Shown here one piece after another: positions 25,504 to 34,520 of a stretch of 64,000 nt of DNA. The notes below the pieces were generated by a model, which was not told where the DNA came from, did no database searches, and worked only from the letters and a program-made list of their open reading frames with translations. Positions within the stretch are counted from its first letter, which is position 1. The number at the start of each line of letters is the position of its first letter. Origin of the DNA: DASZKW01 sp035552775 (GTDB taxonomy: Bacteria; Actinomycetota; Acidimicrobiia; Acidimicrobiales; Palsa-688); assembly GCA_035552775.1 (NCBI GenBank), contig DASZKW010000068.1, positions 23,859 to 87,858 on the forward strand. The letters run 5' to 3'. The translations under genes and the position numbers were made by a program.

Positions 25504-28500
25504 CTAGCCGCCGCCGTTGCAGAGCCCGGTAATGTCTCCGATGGCCTTGCACGGGTCACCGTTGGCCGCTTCCTGGGCCGCCTCGGACACCTTGGCCGCC
25601 TCGTCCCCGGCCTTGTACAGGCCGTCAGCGAAATCGCCTAGGCCCTCGGGTAGGCCGACGCCCTTGAACAGGAAGCCGAGTATCTGGCTGCGGAACGCAT
25701 CAGATGGGTCGCGGATGTAGGAGATGGCCGTGTTGGCGTGCCCGAGGTTGGAGCCCAGCGCCGTGTCCTCGTATGCCTGCGAACCCAGATCGAGGCCGGT
25801 CTGGAGCTGGTTTTCGGCTGCGTCGGTGGCCAGGTTGGGCAGCAGGCCGCCGAGGACCGACCGGATGTCGGGCGGGGACACCGCGTAGCCGCGCATCGCC
25901 AGCACCGCGTAGAGGAGTTGGCCGGCCAGACAGGCGTTGAGCTTCTGGAAGTCCTGGGCCAGACCGAGCTGCTGGTTGTAGAGCGTGATTGTCGCGTCCT
26001 CGACCAGGGCCTCGGCTCCGGTCGGGTCGACGAAGTTGGTGGGATCGTTGCCGACGTAGGGGTAGGCGTTGGCGCTCGGCACCGGGTCGGGGGAGATGAA
26101 GCGTCCGGTGCCGGAGTCGTAGTAGCGGGCCCCGTAGTAGTACAGCCCATCCGAGGGATCGTAGACTTGGCCGGTGTAGGTCAACGGGTTGGCTAGCGTT
26201 CCTGTCTTGGTGGCGTTGCCGAAGGCGTCGTAGGTGTAGGAGTCGACGGGCGTGCCGCCGGCCGCGGTGAGGGCCGTGACCGAGCCCGCCCCGTCGGTGA
26301 CGTAGTAGTAGTGCTGGCCCCCGCTCGACATCTCCAGGGGAGCGTGGGTCCCGAGCCCTGTCGTGTACGAGGCCTGTAGCTGGTTGTTTCCGTTGTACTG
26401 GAGAGCCACGTTGCTCCCGTCGTAGACGGTGCGGGTGACCGAGGTACCGGTGTCGACCTCGATGCGTCGCCCCAGGGCGTCATACAGGTAGGAGGTGACG
26501 CCGGACGGTGTCTGCACACGGACCAGTTGCCCGAGGTCGTTCCACGTGTAGTCGGTCACGGCCCCGCCCGCCTTTGCCGTCGCCGAGGCCATGTCGCCCG
26601 CGGGGTCGTAGGTGTAAGTGTTGTTGGTGTCGGAGGTGAGCTGGTTGGCCGGGTCGTACGTGAACGACGGAACCGCGGCCGACGAGGTGCGGTTTCCGGC
26701 GGGGTCATACGTGTAGCTCTCTGCCGCCGGACCCGTCACCGGGTGGGTGGCTGCGGTGAGCTGGTTGGCCCCGTCGTAGGTGTAGGAGCTCGGGCCGGCC
26801 AGGTTGGTCATGCTCGCCTCGAGCTCCGCGGGGGTGTAGGTGTAGCTCGACGAGGCAACCGTGGCGGCACCGAGAGTGGCGACCCTGCTCGTGAGGCCTC
26901 CCGCCGCGTCATAGGTCAGTTTGTCGTTGACGCCGTTAGGACGGGTCAGGCCCGTGAGCAGGCTGCCTGCGTCGTAGCTGAACCCGAACACCCCGGCAGC
27001 TGGGTCGGTGATCGACGCGAGCCGGGAGAGGGAGTCGTAGGCGTAGTGGGTGGTGCCCCCCGGGCCGGCGAGCGACGTACGGTTGCCGGCCGGGTCGTAG
27101 CCGTAGGTGAGCGTGACGGTCGGCTGTGCCCCCCCGGAGGTGGTCTGCGAGGTCAGGTTGCCGGTGCGGTCGAAGCCCAAGGCGACGCTGCCGTTGGCGT
27201 TGGTGGCTCCGGTAAGGCGTCCGAAGGCGTCATGGGCATAGGTCGCCCCGCTGCCGTCGGGTGCGGTGACGGCGGTGACGTTGCTGTCGGTGTCGTAGGT
27301 GTAGGTGATCGGGTTGGTCTGGCCCGGCCTGGTCAGCGCGGCGAGTTGTCCCGCGGTGCTGTAGCTGTAGGTGGTGGTACCCCCGTCCGCGTTGGCCTCG
27401 CTTACGAGCTGGCCGTCGCTGTTGTAGGTGTTGGTGGTGGTGACGTGGCCATTCGCATCGGTGGTCGTGAGCAGGCGGCCATCGCTGTCGTAGGTGAAGG
27501 CGGTGGTGGCCCCGGCGGCGTTGATCACCGAGGTGAGATGTCCCATGGCGTCGTAGGCCATGGTCGTGGTGTGACCGGCCGCGTCGCTGACGCTGGTGAG
27601 GTTGCCCGAGCCGTCGTATCCATAGCTCTGGGTGTGACTCGCGGGATCGGTGACGGACGCGATGAGTCCGTCGCTGTTGTAGGCGTAGGTGGTTGTGGCC
27701 CCGTTGCCGTCGGTGCTCGACGTCGTCTCGCCGGAGGGGGTGTAGGCGGCCTGGTACACGGTCGCGCCGTTGGCCACCTCGGATGTCACCTGCCCCTGGC
27801 CGTTGTACGCGAACTGGGTGGTGTGGCCGTCTGCATCGGTGAAGGCGCTGAGGTTGCCCGAGCCGTCGTAGGTGGCGGTGGTGGTGTGGCCGAGCGGGTC
27901 GGTGTGGGACGTGACGTCGCCCAGGCTGTCGTAGCTGTAGGTGTCGGTCAGGGTCTGGCTGCCCGCGGTGCGGTCCTGGCGCAGCAGGTCACCGCTGGGG
28001 TCGTAGGTGTACACGGTGGAGAGCTGGCCGTTGGGGTCGGCGACTACCTGCTGGCGCTGGCCGACGTTGTTGGTGACCGTGGTGGTGTGGCCGGCGGCGT
28101 CGGTTACTGCGGTCAGGCGGCCACTCGAGTCGTAGGTGAGCGTCGTGAGCGGCGTGCCCGGACCGGCCTCGGTGAGCAGGTCGTGGTTGGCGTCGTAGGT
28201 GTAGATGTCGGGCGAAGTCGGCGCCGGGGGCGTGACCGTGATGAGGTCGCCAGCGCTGTCATAGGTGTAGCTGAAGGTCTGGTTGGTGGGTGTGGTGATG
28301 CTGGTAACCCGGCCGAGGCTGTCACGGTTGAACGTCAGCGACGGCCCTTGAGCACCGCCCCCGCAGCCGGCCAGGTTGGCGGGCGGCACCCCGGTGAAGG
28401 AACGGACACCGGCGGAGCTGAGGTCGAGGCAGTTGCCGTCGGGCTGGAGCTCGTCGAGCAGACCCCCGGTGGTGGACAGCAGCAGCCGGGTGCCGTTGGG

Positions 28501-31500
28501 TTCGGTGTAGATGAACTCGGTGGGGTCGTAGATGCCGGTGCCGGACAGGAGCGCGTTGTACAGGTTCCCGTCGAAGCCGTAGTAGACGCCTGGATCCTGG
28601 TAGACGGTGAGGGTGCCCGTGGTGGGCGTGCCCGCCTGGGCGGTGAAGGTCCCCGGGTTTCCCGCCAGGAAGTACAGGGGTCCGCTCCCGCCGCTCGGGG
28701 TGAAGTCGAACACCTCCTGGCTGCCCGACGGCGTGGTGATGGTGACGGTGTGGGCGGTGGAGGAGTGGTACGTGTACTGGCAGCCGAACAGGTTGCACGA
28801 CGTCGGCGACGCCGTCCAGCCGCCACCGCCGAGGGGTCCGGACAGCCCGACTGAGTAATCGGAGAGCTGGAGGCGCCATCCCGCCCCGAAGTCACCGACA
28901 GCCTTGGCGATGGAGTCGTAGGCGCGCTGCACGCCGATGGTGAAGCCGGGCGCAGGGAATGTCAGGTCCTGGTACAGAGCCTGGTACCGGCCGGGTTTGA
29001 AGGTGCCCCCGATCATCACTTCCTGGGTGTTGGTGAGCGATCCCCCCCCCGACGCGGTGGCGGTGATCGTCAGGTTGTAGGTCCCGTCGACGAGGCGGGT
29101 GGGGTCGATGGTGGCGATCGCCGCGGGCGGCGCCGGCGGCGCACCGGTGCCCGAGGCGAGGGTTGTCGCAGTGGTCCCCTGGCCGGAGCCGGCGGGTGAT
29201 AGCTGCACCGACCACGCCGTGGTCGTTTGCCCCGCCGGCGGGGTAATGGCGGCCGTAACCGGCGTGGGCTCGGTCAGCACAGTGCCTGGCGGTAGCGAGG
29301 TCACGGCGATGGCGGGGGGAGCCTCGCCCGGCGTGCCCCCCGACGACGCTCCCCCGGGCCCCGGCACGGGTATCTGCCAGGTGACGGTCGTCTGCCCCGA
29401 CGCCAGCTCCAGCCCCTGGTAGTTGGCCGACGCAGCGAGGGTGTCGGTGCCCGCGGCGGTGCCGGTGTAGGAGAAGTGGGCGATGCCCGAGCCGTCGGTA
29501 AGGGCCTGGAGCCGGACCGGGTTGGCCCCGGTCCCCACCAAGTTGACAGTGATCCCCGAGATCGGGTGGCCGTCGGATCCGACGGCGCTGACCGTGAAGG
29601 GCTGGCTGGTGCCTACCTCGTCGGTTAGTGGTCCACCGTTGACGGCTGCGATCGGGGCGAGGGTCAGCGAGGCGGACGGCGGAAGCGGTACGTCGGCGCC
29701 TACGCCGGGACCACCGACTCGGGTCCAGGGTGTGGACTCGTTGTTGGCGTTGCCGGGTGAGCAGCTGGCCTTGTCGACCCCTGCCGTGTTAAGGATCTTG
29801 CCGGTGTCGTCATAGGACGTGGTCGTGCCGCCGATGTCTACTTGGACCACCGGGGTGATCTGCGACTGCGTGCACCCCGTGTTGGGCACGTCCGACGTGT
29901 CGAACTCGCTACCCTGCCCGCAGCCGGAACTGGCTCCGGAGCCCTCCTGGGCGTAGATGGCGGTGGACCCTGGAGCCAACACGACGGGATTTCCATTGGT
30001 CTGATTCGGCCAGATGTCGAACGTGCAGTTATAGGGCGCGTAGGGGCCAGCGGTGGTGGCGAAGACCACGTGGAGGTCGTCCACCGTCATCGGGTGGTTG
30101 GTGGTGTTGTCGACGCGTACCGCTCCGCCGTCGAACTGGCAGTTCTCGGCCGGCGAGCACCCTTCGAACGCCACGCCGGGGCTGCCGCCCCACGGGTAGG
30201 GGAAGTAGTGGAACTGATTGTTGGGAAGGCGCGTGGTGTCGCCGTAGCCGATGTAGACCGTCGGCGTCGTGGGCGCGGTGGGCGACAGAGACTCGGCGCG
30301 CAGCACGAGCGAGCGCAGGGGCTGCCCACCGCTTTGGGTGTCGCAGCTGAAATAGTCGATCTCGTAGGGGTAGGTCCCGGCCGCAGGCAGGTGGATGGTG
30401 ACCGGGAAGTCCCCAGGGGCGGCCGCGCTGCCATCCACAGTGGCCGGTATGCAGGAGTTGCTGGCGGCGACGAGGGGGTATCCGGCGAAGGATGTCCTGC
30501 CTGACGCCGGCGCCCCTTGGAGGGCCCCCGAGAATGCGCTGGCGCCCCCGCCGACACCGAAGAGGAACCCGTCGGCGGAGATCACGCCGAGGGTTAGATA
30601 GCCGGGCTGGGCGACAGTCAGCTTGCCGGAGAGCGCCGCGTCGAAGGCGGTGAGGTCTCCAGCCCCCGTATTGGCGCCGGCTTGGTAGCCGTTGGCCGCC
30701 GCCGGCAGGGTGCCGGCGTAGGCGCCGCCGGCATCGGTCACCACGTCGGTGAAGGGGACCGTCGCCGGGTTGGGAGCGCCGGGCGGGATCGGCAGCAGAC
30801 CCTGGGGTGGGTCGAAGGCGATGTCGGGGAAGGTCTGGGAAAATGCCGGCGCGTCGCCGGGCTTGGCGACGAACGTCGAGGTACCCGCCGGCTCGGCGAA
30901 GAAGTTGCCGGTCACCTGCTCGGTGGCGGCAGCGGTGACCGGTGCGCTCCAGGTGATGGTGATGGCCGTGGACCTGCCGGCGCCGCTGGTGGCGATCAGC
31001 GCGTCCACACCAGCCGAGGTCCCCGCGTAGGAGACAAGGGCCACGCCGTTGGCCGCGGTGGTGCCCTGGAGCACCCGGGCGTTTGGCCCGAAGACGGTGA
31101 CCGTCACCGCGTCGTCGGGTACCGGAGCCCCATTGAGGTCGACGGTGACGTCGATCTGGGCGGTGGCGCCGACCAGTTCGTCGGCGCTTGTACCGGGCGC
31201 CAAGGCTATCCCCACCGTCGGCACTGGCCCCGGGGGCACCCCGCCCGAAGTGCCCGGCGGGGCCACCGTCGTCAGGCCGTCCCACGGGCCGTTGAGGACC
31301 GTTCCCGGGGTGCCCAGGGCGGCTTGTTGGGTGTGGAAGTCGCCGAGGAAGCGGGCGTCGCCGAAGGCGTAGATGGTGCCGTCGCTGGTCGCCTCCCAGT
31401 AGCCGCCGTCGTCGATGGTCGGGGTCACGCCGACGACGGACGTGACGTGCTGGCCCAGGCCGGGAAGCGCGCCGTGGAACCGGGCCGCGCCGAAGGTGAA

Positions 31501-32091
31501 GATGCCGCCGTCGGCGCCCACCAGCCAATAGCCGCCCCCAACGTGTGCGGCGCCGACGCCACTGAACATCGAAGCCATGCCTACGACGGGACTGTTGAGT
31601 TGGGCGCCACCCTCGGAGCCGTAGAAGCCGGCGTCGCCGAAGCTGAACACGCCGCCGTCGGCGGCGACGAGCCAGTAGCCCCCTCCGTCGGAGGTGGCGG
31701 CGATGCCGACCACGGGCTTGTTGAGGTGGGCGCTGCCTTCGGAGCCGTGGAAGCCGGCGTCACCGAAGGTGAAGACCCCACCGTCGCCTCCTACCAGCCA
31801 GTAGCCGCGACCGTCGGGGGTGGGGGCCATACCCACCATCGGCGCGTTGAGGTGAGTGATCCCCAGGCTGTAGCGGCTGCCCAGGTAGCGGTTGGTGCCG
31901 AAGTCGAACACCCCGCCGTCGGTTGCCACCGCCCGGTAGCCCTCGGCCAGCACCGCCGCGGGTGCCGAAGCGCGGCGCAAGTGGGCTTGGGCAGGTGTGC
32001 CGGCGGCGATGCCGGGAGCCAGCCACACCGCGAGCATTGCCGCGAGCCCCACTACCAGCGACTGACGAAATCCCCTTCGTGACGGCCCCAT
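25504..32091 (-). CDS. giant secreted RHS/YD-repeat protein with N-terminal GYWLV repeats
   Basis: 2195 residues. A signal peptide (near 1-36, LVVGLAAMLAVWLAPGIAAG) is followed by five propeller-like repeats of the form GGYWLVGADGGIFTFG (near 50-280), an Ig-like domain (near 305-395), a PA14-like part (near 400-530), a second Ig-like domain (near 810-910), the RHS-type opening FTIGVQRAYDSIAKAVGDFG (near 1045), many YD repeats such as YTYDSAGDLITVT (near 1255-1965), and the RHS core end GLYYYGARYYDSGTGRFISP (near 1985). The final 169 residues after DPTGA are unique and hydrophobic. SD GGAGG precedes the ATG by 8 bases. RHS cores encapsulate a C-terminal effector in known toxins; no toxin domain or immunity gene is recognised here. 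Confidence 0.93.
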   Translation of the reverse strand: MGPSRRGFRQSLVVGLAAMLAVWLAPGIAAGTPAQAHLRRASAPAAVLAEGYRAVATDGGVFDFGTNRYLGSRYSLGITHLNAPMVGMAPTPDGRGYWLVGGDGGVFTFGDAGFHGSEGSAHLNKPVVGIAATSDGGGYWLVAADGGVFSFGDAGFYGSEGGAQLNSPVVGMASMFSGVGAAHVGGGYWLVGADGGIFTFGAARFHGALPGLGQHVTSVVGVTPTIDDGGYWEATSDGTIYAFGDARFLGDFHTQQAALGTPGTVLNGPWDGLTTVAPPGTSGGVPPGPVPTVGIALAPGTSADELVGATAQIDVTVDLNGAPVPDDAVTVTVFGPNARVLQGTTAANGVALVSYAGTSAGVDALIATSGAGRSTAITITWSAPVTAAATEQVTGNFFAEPAGTSTFVAKPGDAPAFSQTFPDIAFDPPQGLLPIPPGAPNPATVPFTDVVTDAGGAYAGTLPAAANGYQAGANTGAGDLTAFDAALSGKLTVAQPGYLTLGVISADGFLFGVGGGASAFSGALQGAPASGRTSFAGYPLVAASNSCIPATVDGSAAAPGDFPVTIHLPAAGTYPYEIDYFSCDTQSGGQPLRSLVLRAESLSPTAPTTPTVYIGYGDTTRLPNNQFHYFPYPWGGSPGVAFEGCSPAENCQFDGGAVRVDNTTNHPMTVDDLHVVFATTAGPYAPYNCTFDIWPNQTNGNPVVLAPGSTAIYAQEGSGASSGCGQGSEFDTSDVPNTGCTQSQITPVVQVDIGGTTTSYDDTGKILNTAGVDKASCSPGNANNESTPWTRVGGPGVGADVPLPPSASLTLAPIAAVNGGPLTDEVGTSQPFTVSAVGSDGHPISGITVNLVGTGANPVRLQALTDGSGIAHFSYTGTAAGTDTLAASANYQGLELASGQTTVTWQIPVPGPGGASSGGTPGEAPPAIAVTSLPPGTVLTEPTPVTAAITPPAGQTTTAWSVQLSPAGSGQGTTATTLASGTGAPPAPPAAIATIDPTRLVDGTYNLTITATASGGGSLTNTQEVMIGGTFKPGRYQALYQDLTFPAPGFTIGVQRAYDSIAKAVGDFGAGWRLQLSDYSVGLSGPLGGGGWTASPTSCNLFGCQYTYHSSTAHTVTITTPSGSQEVFDFTPSGGSGPLYFLAGNPGTFTAQAGTPTTGTLTVYQDPGVYYGFDGNLYNALLSGTGIYDPTEFIYTEPNGTRLLLSTTGGLLDELQPDGNCLDLSSAGVRSFTGVPPANLAGCGGGAQGPSLTFNRDSLGRVTSITTPTNQTFSYTYDSAGDLITVTPPAPTSPDIYTYDANHDLLTEAGPGTPLTTLTYDSSGRLTAVTDAAGHTTTVTNNVGQRQQVVADPNGQLSTVYTYDPSGDLLRQDRTAGSQTLTDTYSYDSLGDVTSHTDPLGHTTTATYDGSGNLSAFTDADGHTTQFAYNGQGQVTSEVANGATVYQAAYTPSGETTSSTDGNGATTTYAYNSDGLIASVTDPASHTQSYGYDGSGNLTSVSDAAGHTTTMAYDAMGHLTSVINAAGATTAFTYDSDGRLLTTTDANGHVTTTNTYNSDGQLVSEANADGGTTTYSYSTAGQLAALTRPGQTNPITYTYDTDSNVTAVTAPDGSGATYAHDAFGRLTGATNANGSVALGFDRTGNLTSQTTSGGAQPTVTLTYGYDPAGNRTSLAGPGGTTHYAYDSLSRLASITDPAAGVFGFSYDAGSLLTGLTRPNGVNDKLTYDAAGGLTSRVATLGAATVASSSYTYTPAELEASMTNLAGPSSYTYDGANQLTAATHPVTGPAAESYTYDPAGNRTSSAAVPSFTYDPANQLTSDTNNTYTYDPAGDMASATAKAGGAVTDYTWNDLGQLVRVQTPSGVTSYLYDALGRRIEVDTGTSVTRTVYDGSNVALQYNGNNQLQASYTTGLGTHAPLEMSSGGQHYYYVTDGAGSVTALTAAGGTPVDSYTYDAFGNATKTGTLANPLTYTGQVYDPSDGLYYYGARYYDSGTGRFISPDPVPSANAYPYVGNDPTNFVDPTGAEALVEDATITLYNQQLGLAQDFQKLNACLAGQLLYAVLAMRGYAVSPPDIRSVLGGLLPNLATDAAENQLQTGLDLGSQAYEDTALGSNLGHANTAISYIRDPSDAFRSQILGFLFKGVGLPEGLGDFADGLYKAGDEAAKVSEAAQEAANGDPCKAIGDITGLCNGGG

Positions 32092-32114
32092 GACCCCGCC
32101 TCCTTCACGCGCGA

Positions 32115-32143
32115 AGAGTAGTCACATTGGGTGTTCGTGCCAA
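32115..32143 (-). promoter_or_regulatory. sigma-70-like promoter of the RHS gene
   Basis: Read on the minus strand, TTGGCA (32143-32138), a spacer of exactly 17 bases and TACTCT (32120-32115), preceded by TG-C, lie 24 bases above the ATG of the RHS gene. It is the best promoter match I found in the window. Confidence 0.55.
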
Positions 32144-32171
32144 GGGCAAGTTTGACCTTCTGAACTATCGG

Positions 32172-33038
32172 TCAGCCCGGGCGCAGAACCCGGGCGGCGA
32201 CGGCCGCTTTTCGCCAGCGGGGAACCCGGACCCGCGTGGTGAACACGTCGTAGCCGGCCTCCTCGATCCGGTCCAGGATGCCGCCGTACAGCGCCCGGGC
32301 GCCGGCGATGCAGCGGGCCTCCACCGGGGGCAGCATGGACAGGCCCTGCTCAGCCGAGCGGTAGTAGTCGCGGGTGCGGGCGATCTCGAAGCGCATCAGC
32401 GCCGCCCATTCGGGGGTGACCCGGCGGGCCGCCAGGGCGTCGGCGGCTCCGAAGCGCTCGACGTCCTCGGCGGGCAGGTACACCCGGCCCCTGTCCAGGT
32501 CCTCGGCCACGTCTCGCCAGAAGTTGGTGAGCTGGAAAGCGATCCCCAGATCCTGGGCCGGCCCCATCGCCGCGGGGGAGGACGGCTCCAGGATGGGCAG
32601 CATCATTTCGCCGATCACCGCGGCGGAGCCGTCGGTGTAGTCGAGCAGGTCGGCGAAGGTGTCAAAGCTGTCAACCGTGAGATCCATCGTCATCGAGCGC
32701 AGGAACCGGCGGAAGCACCCCGGGTCGATGGCGAAGGCGTGCACGGTGTGGACCACCGCCTTGAGCACCAGGTCGTCGGATGTGCCGGCGGCCAGGTCGA
32801 CGAAGAAGCGCTCGCCGAAGTCGGCCAGGGCGCGACGGCGTTCGGCCACCGTGACCGGGGCGCCTGCGGCGCCGTCGACGATGTCGTCGGCGTAACGGCA
32901 GAAGCCGTAGAGGGCGTGGACGTGGTGGCGTTTCACCGCGGGCAGTAGCCAAGTGGCCGCGTAGTAGGTGGTACCCGATCGCCGGTTGAGCTCCCGGCAG
33001 CGCCGGTAGCTGTCCGCCAAGGTGATACGAGGCGTCAA
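32172..33038 (-). CDS. crtB: phytoene synthase
   Basis: A 288-residue trans-isoprenyl synthase joining two geranylgeranyl diphosphates into phytoene. Metal-binding motifs are YADDIVD (residues 49-55) and QLTNFWRDVAEDLDRGR near 170-186, with RVYLP following. It starts at TTG, overlapping the crtI stop by 4 bases (TTGA), so crtI and crtB are translationally coupled. No crtE is in the window. Confidence 0.94.
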   Translation of the reverse strand: MTPRITLADSYRRCRELNRRSGTTYYAATWLLPAVKRHHVHALYGFCRYADDIVDGAAGAPVTVAERRRALADFGERFFVDLAAGTSDDLVLKAVVHTVHAFAIDPGCFRRFLRSMTMDLTVDSFDTFADLLDYTDGSAAVIGEMMLPILEPSSPAAMGPAQDLGIAFQLTNFWRDVAEDLDRGRVYLPAEDVERFGAADALAARRVTPEWAALMRFEIARTRDYYRSAEQGLSMLPPVEARCIAGARALYGGILDRIEEAGYDVFTTRVRVPRWRKAAVAARVLRPG

Positions 33039-34510
33039 GAGTCGAGGCTATCGACTCGCTCGGCGGCCAGTCGGCCCGACACGAGCACCATGGGGACGCT
33101 CACGCCGGGGACCGTGCCCGAGCCGACCAGGACGAGGCCGGGGACGCGCCTGTCCACGTTGGCGGGCCGGAACGGGCCCGTCTGGAAGAAGCGGTGGGAC
33201 AGGGCGAACGGCGTGCCGCGGTGCATGCCCTGTGCCTCCCAGTCCAGTGGGTCCACGAAACGTTCGGTCACCACGTCGGCCACCGGGTAGCCGAGACCGT
33301 CCAGACGCCCTACCAGGTCGTCGCGCGCCCGGGACCGTTCGGTGGTCCAGTCCACCCGGCCGTCGAGGTTGGGGACCGGTTCGAGCGCATAGACCACGTG
33401 GCCGCCGTTCGGTGCCAGGCCGGTGTCGGTGACCGTCGGCGCGCTCACGAGGATCGACGGGTCGGGCTGGCGGGTCCCGGCGTGCAGCAGGGCGTCGAAG
33501 GAACCCCTCCAGTCGCGCCCGAAGTGGATGTTGTGATGGGCGACCCCGGCGGGCAGATCGCCTCTCACCCCTGCCAGCCAAAGCACGCACGACGGCGAGT
33601 ACTCGCCGCGCCGCGCCACCCGGGGCATGGACACGTCGGGGAGCAGCTCCCTGTACGCGGTGGGCAGGTCGGGGCTCGCCACCACCGCGTCGGCACCGAT
33701 CAACTCGCCGCTTACCAGCCGCACACCAGTGACGGGCCCCGACGTCCCCAAGCGGCGCACGATCCGGGAAACCGGGGCGTTCCACCGGAAGCAGGCCCCC
33801 CCTTTCTCCGCCGCCGCCGCCAACCCGCGGGCTACCGCATGGATGCCCCCCTCGGGGAACCACACGCCCTCGACGATGTCCATGTAGGTGATCACGCAGT
33901 ACACGGCGAGGGCGTCGAACGGGGACAGGCCGGCGTACAGCGACTGGAAGCTGAACAGCTTTCGCAGCCGGGGGTCGTCGAAGTATGAGGCGACGACGCT
34001 GCTCACCCGGCGGAACGCCCCGAGGCGCACCAACTCGAAGCCCGGGCGCAGCGGGCGGCCGAGGTCGAGCGCCGAGTCGTAGTTGCGGTCGATGAACCCG
34101 CCCTGCTCCACCTCGTAGAGGCGCCCCAGCCAGTCACAGAACCGGTGGAAGGCCGTCGCCTCCTTCGGGCCGCAGACCTGGTGGATCTCGTCTGCCATGG
34201 CCTCCCGACCGTGGCGAACCAAGATGGGCGCCTCCCCCGCGAAGTCGGCCCTGTACATCGGTTCGACGGGCACCAAGCGCAGGTGGTCGGCCATGTCGGA
34301 GCCCGCGGCGGCGAAGGTGTCGCCGAGCAGACCCGCCATGGTCAGCACGCTCGGTCCCGTGTCGATGCCGTAGCCCTCGGATTCCCAGCGCCCGGCACGC
34401 CCCCCGGGGCCGTTGTCACGCTCGACCACCGTCACCTCGTGGCCCCGTCCCACCAGGTGGCAGGCCGCGGACAGGCCGCCGAAGCCGGCGCCGATCACCG
34501 TGACGCGCAC
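33035..34510 (-). CDS. crtI: phytoene desaturase
   Basis: A 491-residue FAD enzyme starting VRVTVIGAGFGGLSAACHLV at GTG 34510 (the longer open frame to 34717 lies in the PAP2 gene). GYGIDTGPSVLTM and FSFQSLYAGLSPFDALAVYC are typical CrtI segments, and the C-terminal FAD site is GLVLVGSGTVPGVSVPMVL. It desaturates phytoene towards lycopene. It sits 10 bases below the PAP2 gene and overlaps crtB. Confidence 0.94.
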   Translation of the reverse strand: MRVTVIGAGFGGLSAACHLVGRGHEVTVVERDNGPGGRAGRWESEGYGIDTGPSVLTMAGLLGDTFAAAGSDMADHLRLVPVEPMYRADFAGEAPILVRHGREAMADEIHQVCGPKEATAFHRFCDWLGRLYEVEQGGFIDRNYDSALDLGRPLRPGFELVRLGAFRRVSSVVASYFDDPRLRKLFSFQSLYAGLSPFDALAVYCVITYMDIVEGVWFPEGGIHAVARGLAAAAEKGGACFRWNAPVSRIVRRLGTSGPVTGVRLVSGELIGADAVVASPDLPTAYRELLPDVSMPRVARRGEYSPSCVLWLAGVRGDLPAGVAHHNIHFGRDWRGSFDALLHAGTRQPDPSILVSAPTVTDTGLAPNGGHVVYALEPVPNLDGRVDWTTERSRARDDLVGRLDGLGYPVADVVTERFVDPLDWEAQGMHRGTPFALSHRFFQTGPFRPANVDRRVPGLVLVGSGTVPGVSVPMVLVSGRLAAERVDSLDS

Positions 34511-34520
34511 GGCGGCCGGC

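Noticed and set aside
26200..28330. Repeated DNA spaced 60-70 bases resembling a CRISPR array
   Set aside because: The repeats are coding YD repeats of the RHS protein with degenerate sequence and no constant spacer length.
26527..28854. Long 775-residue open frame opposite the RHS gene
   Set aside because: It is an antisense shadow of the YD repeats; its Val/Gly-rich product has no family features.
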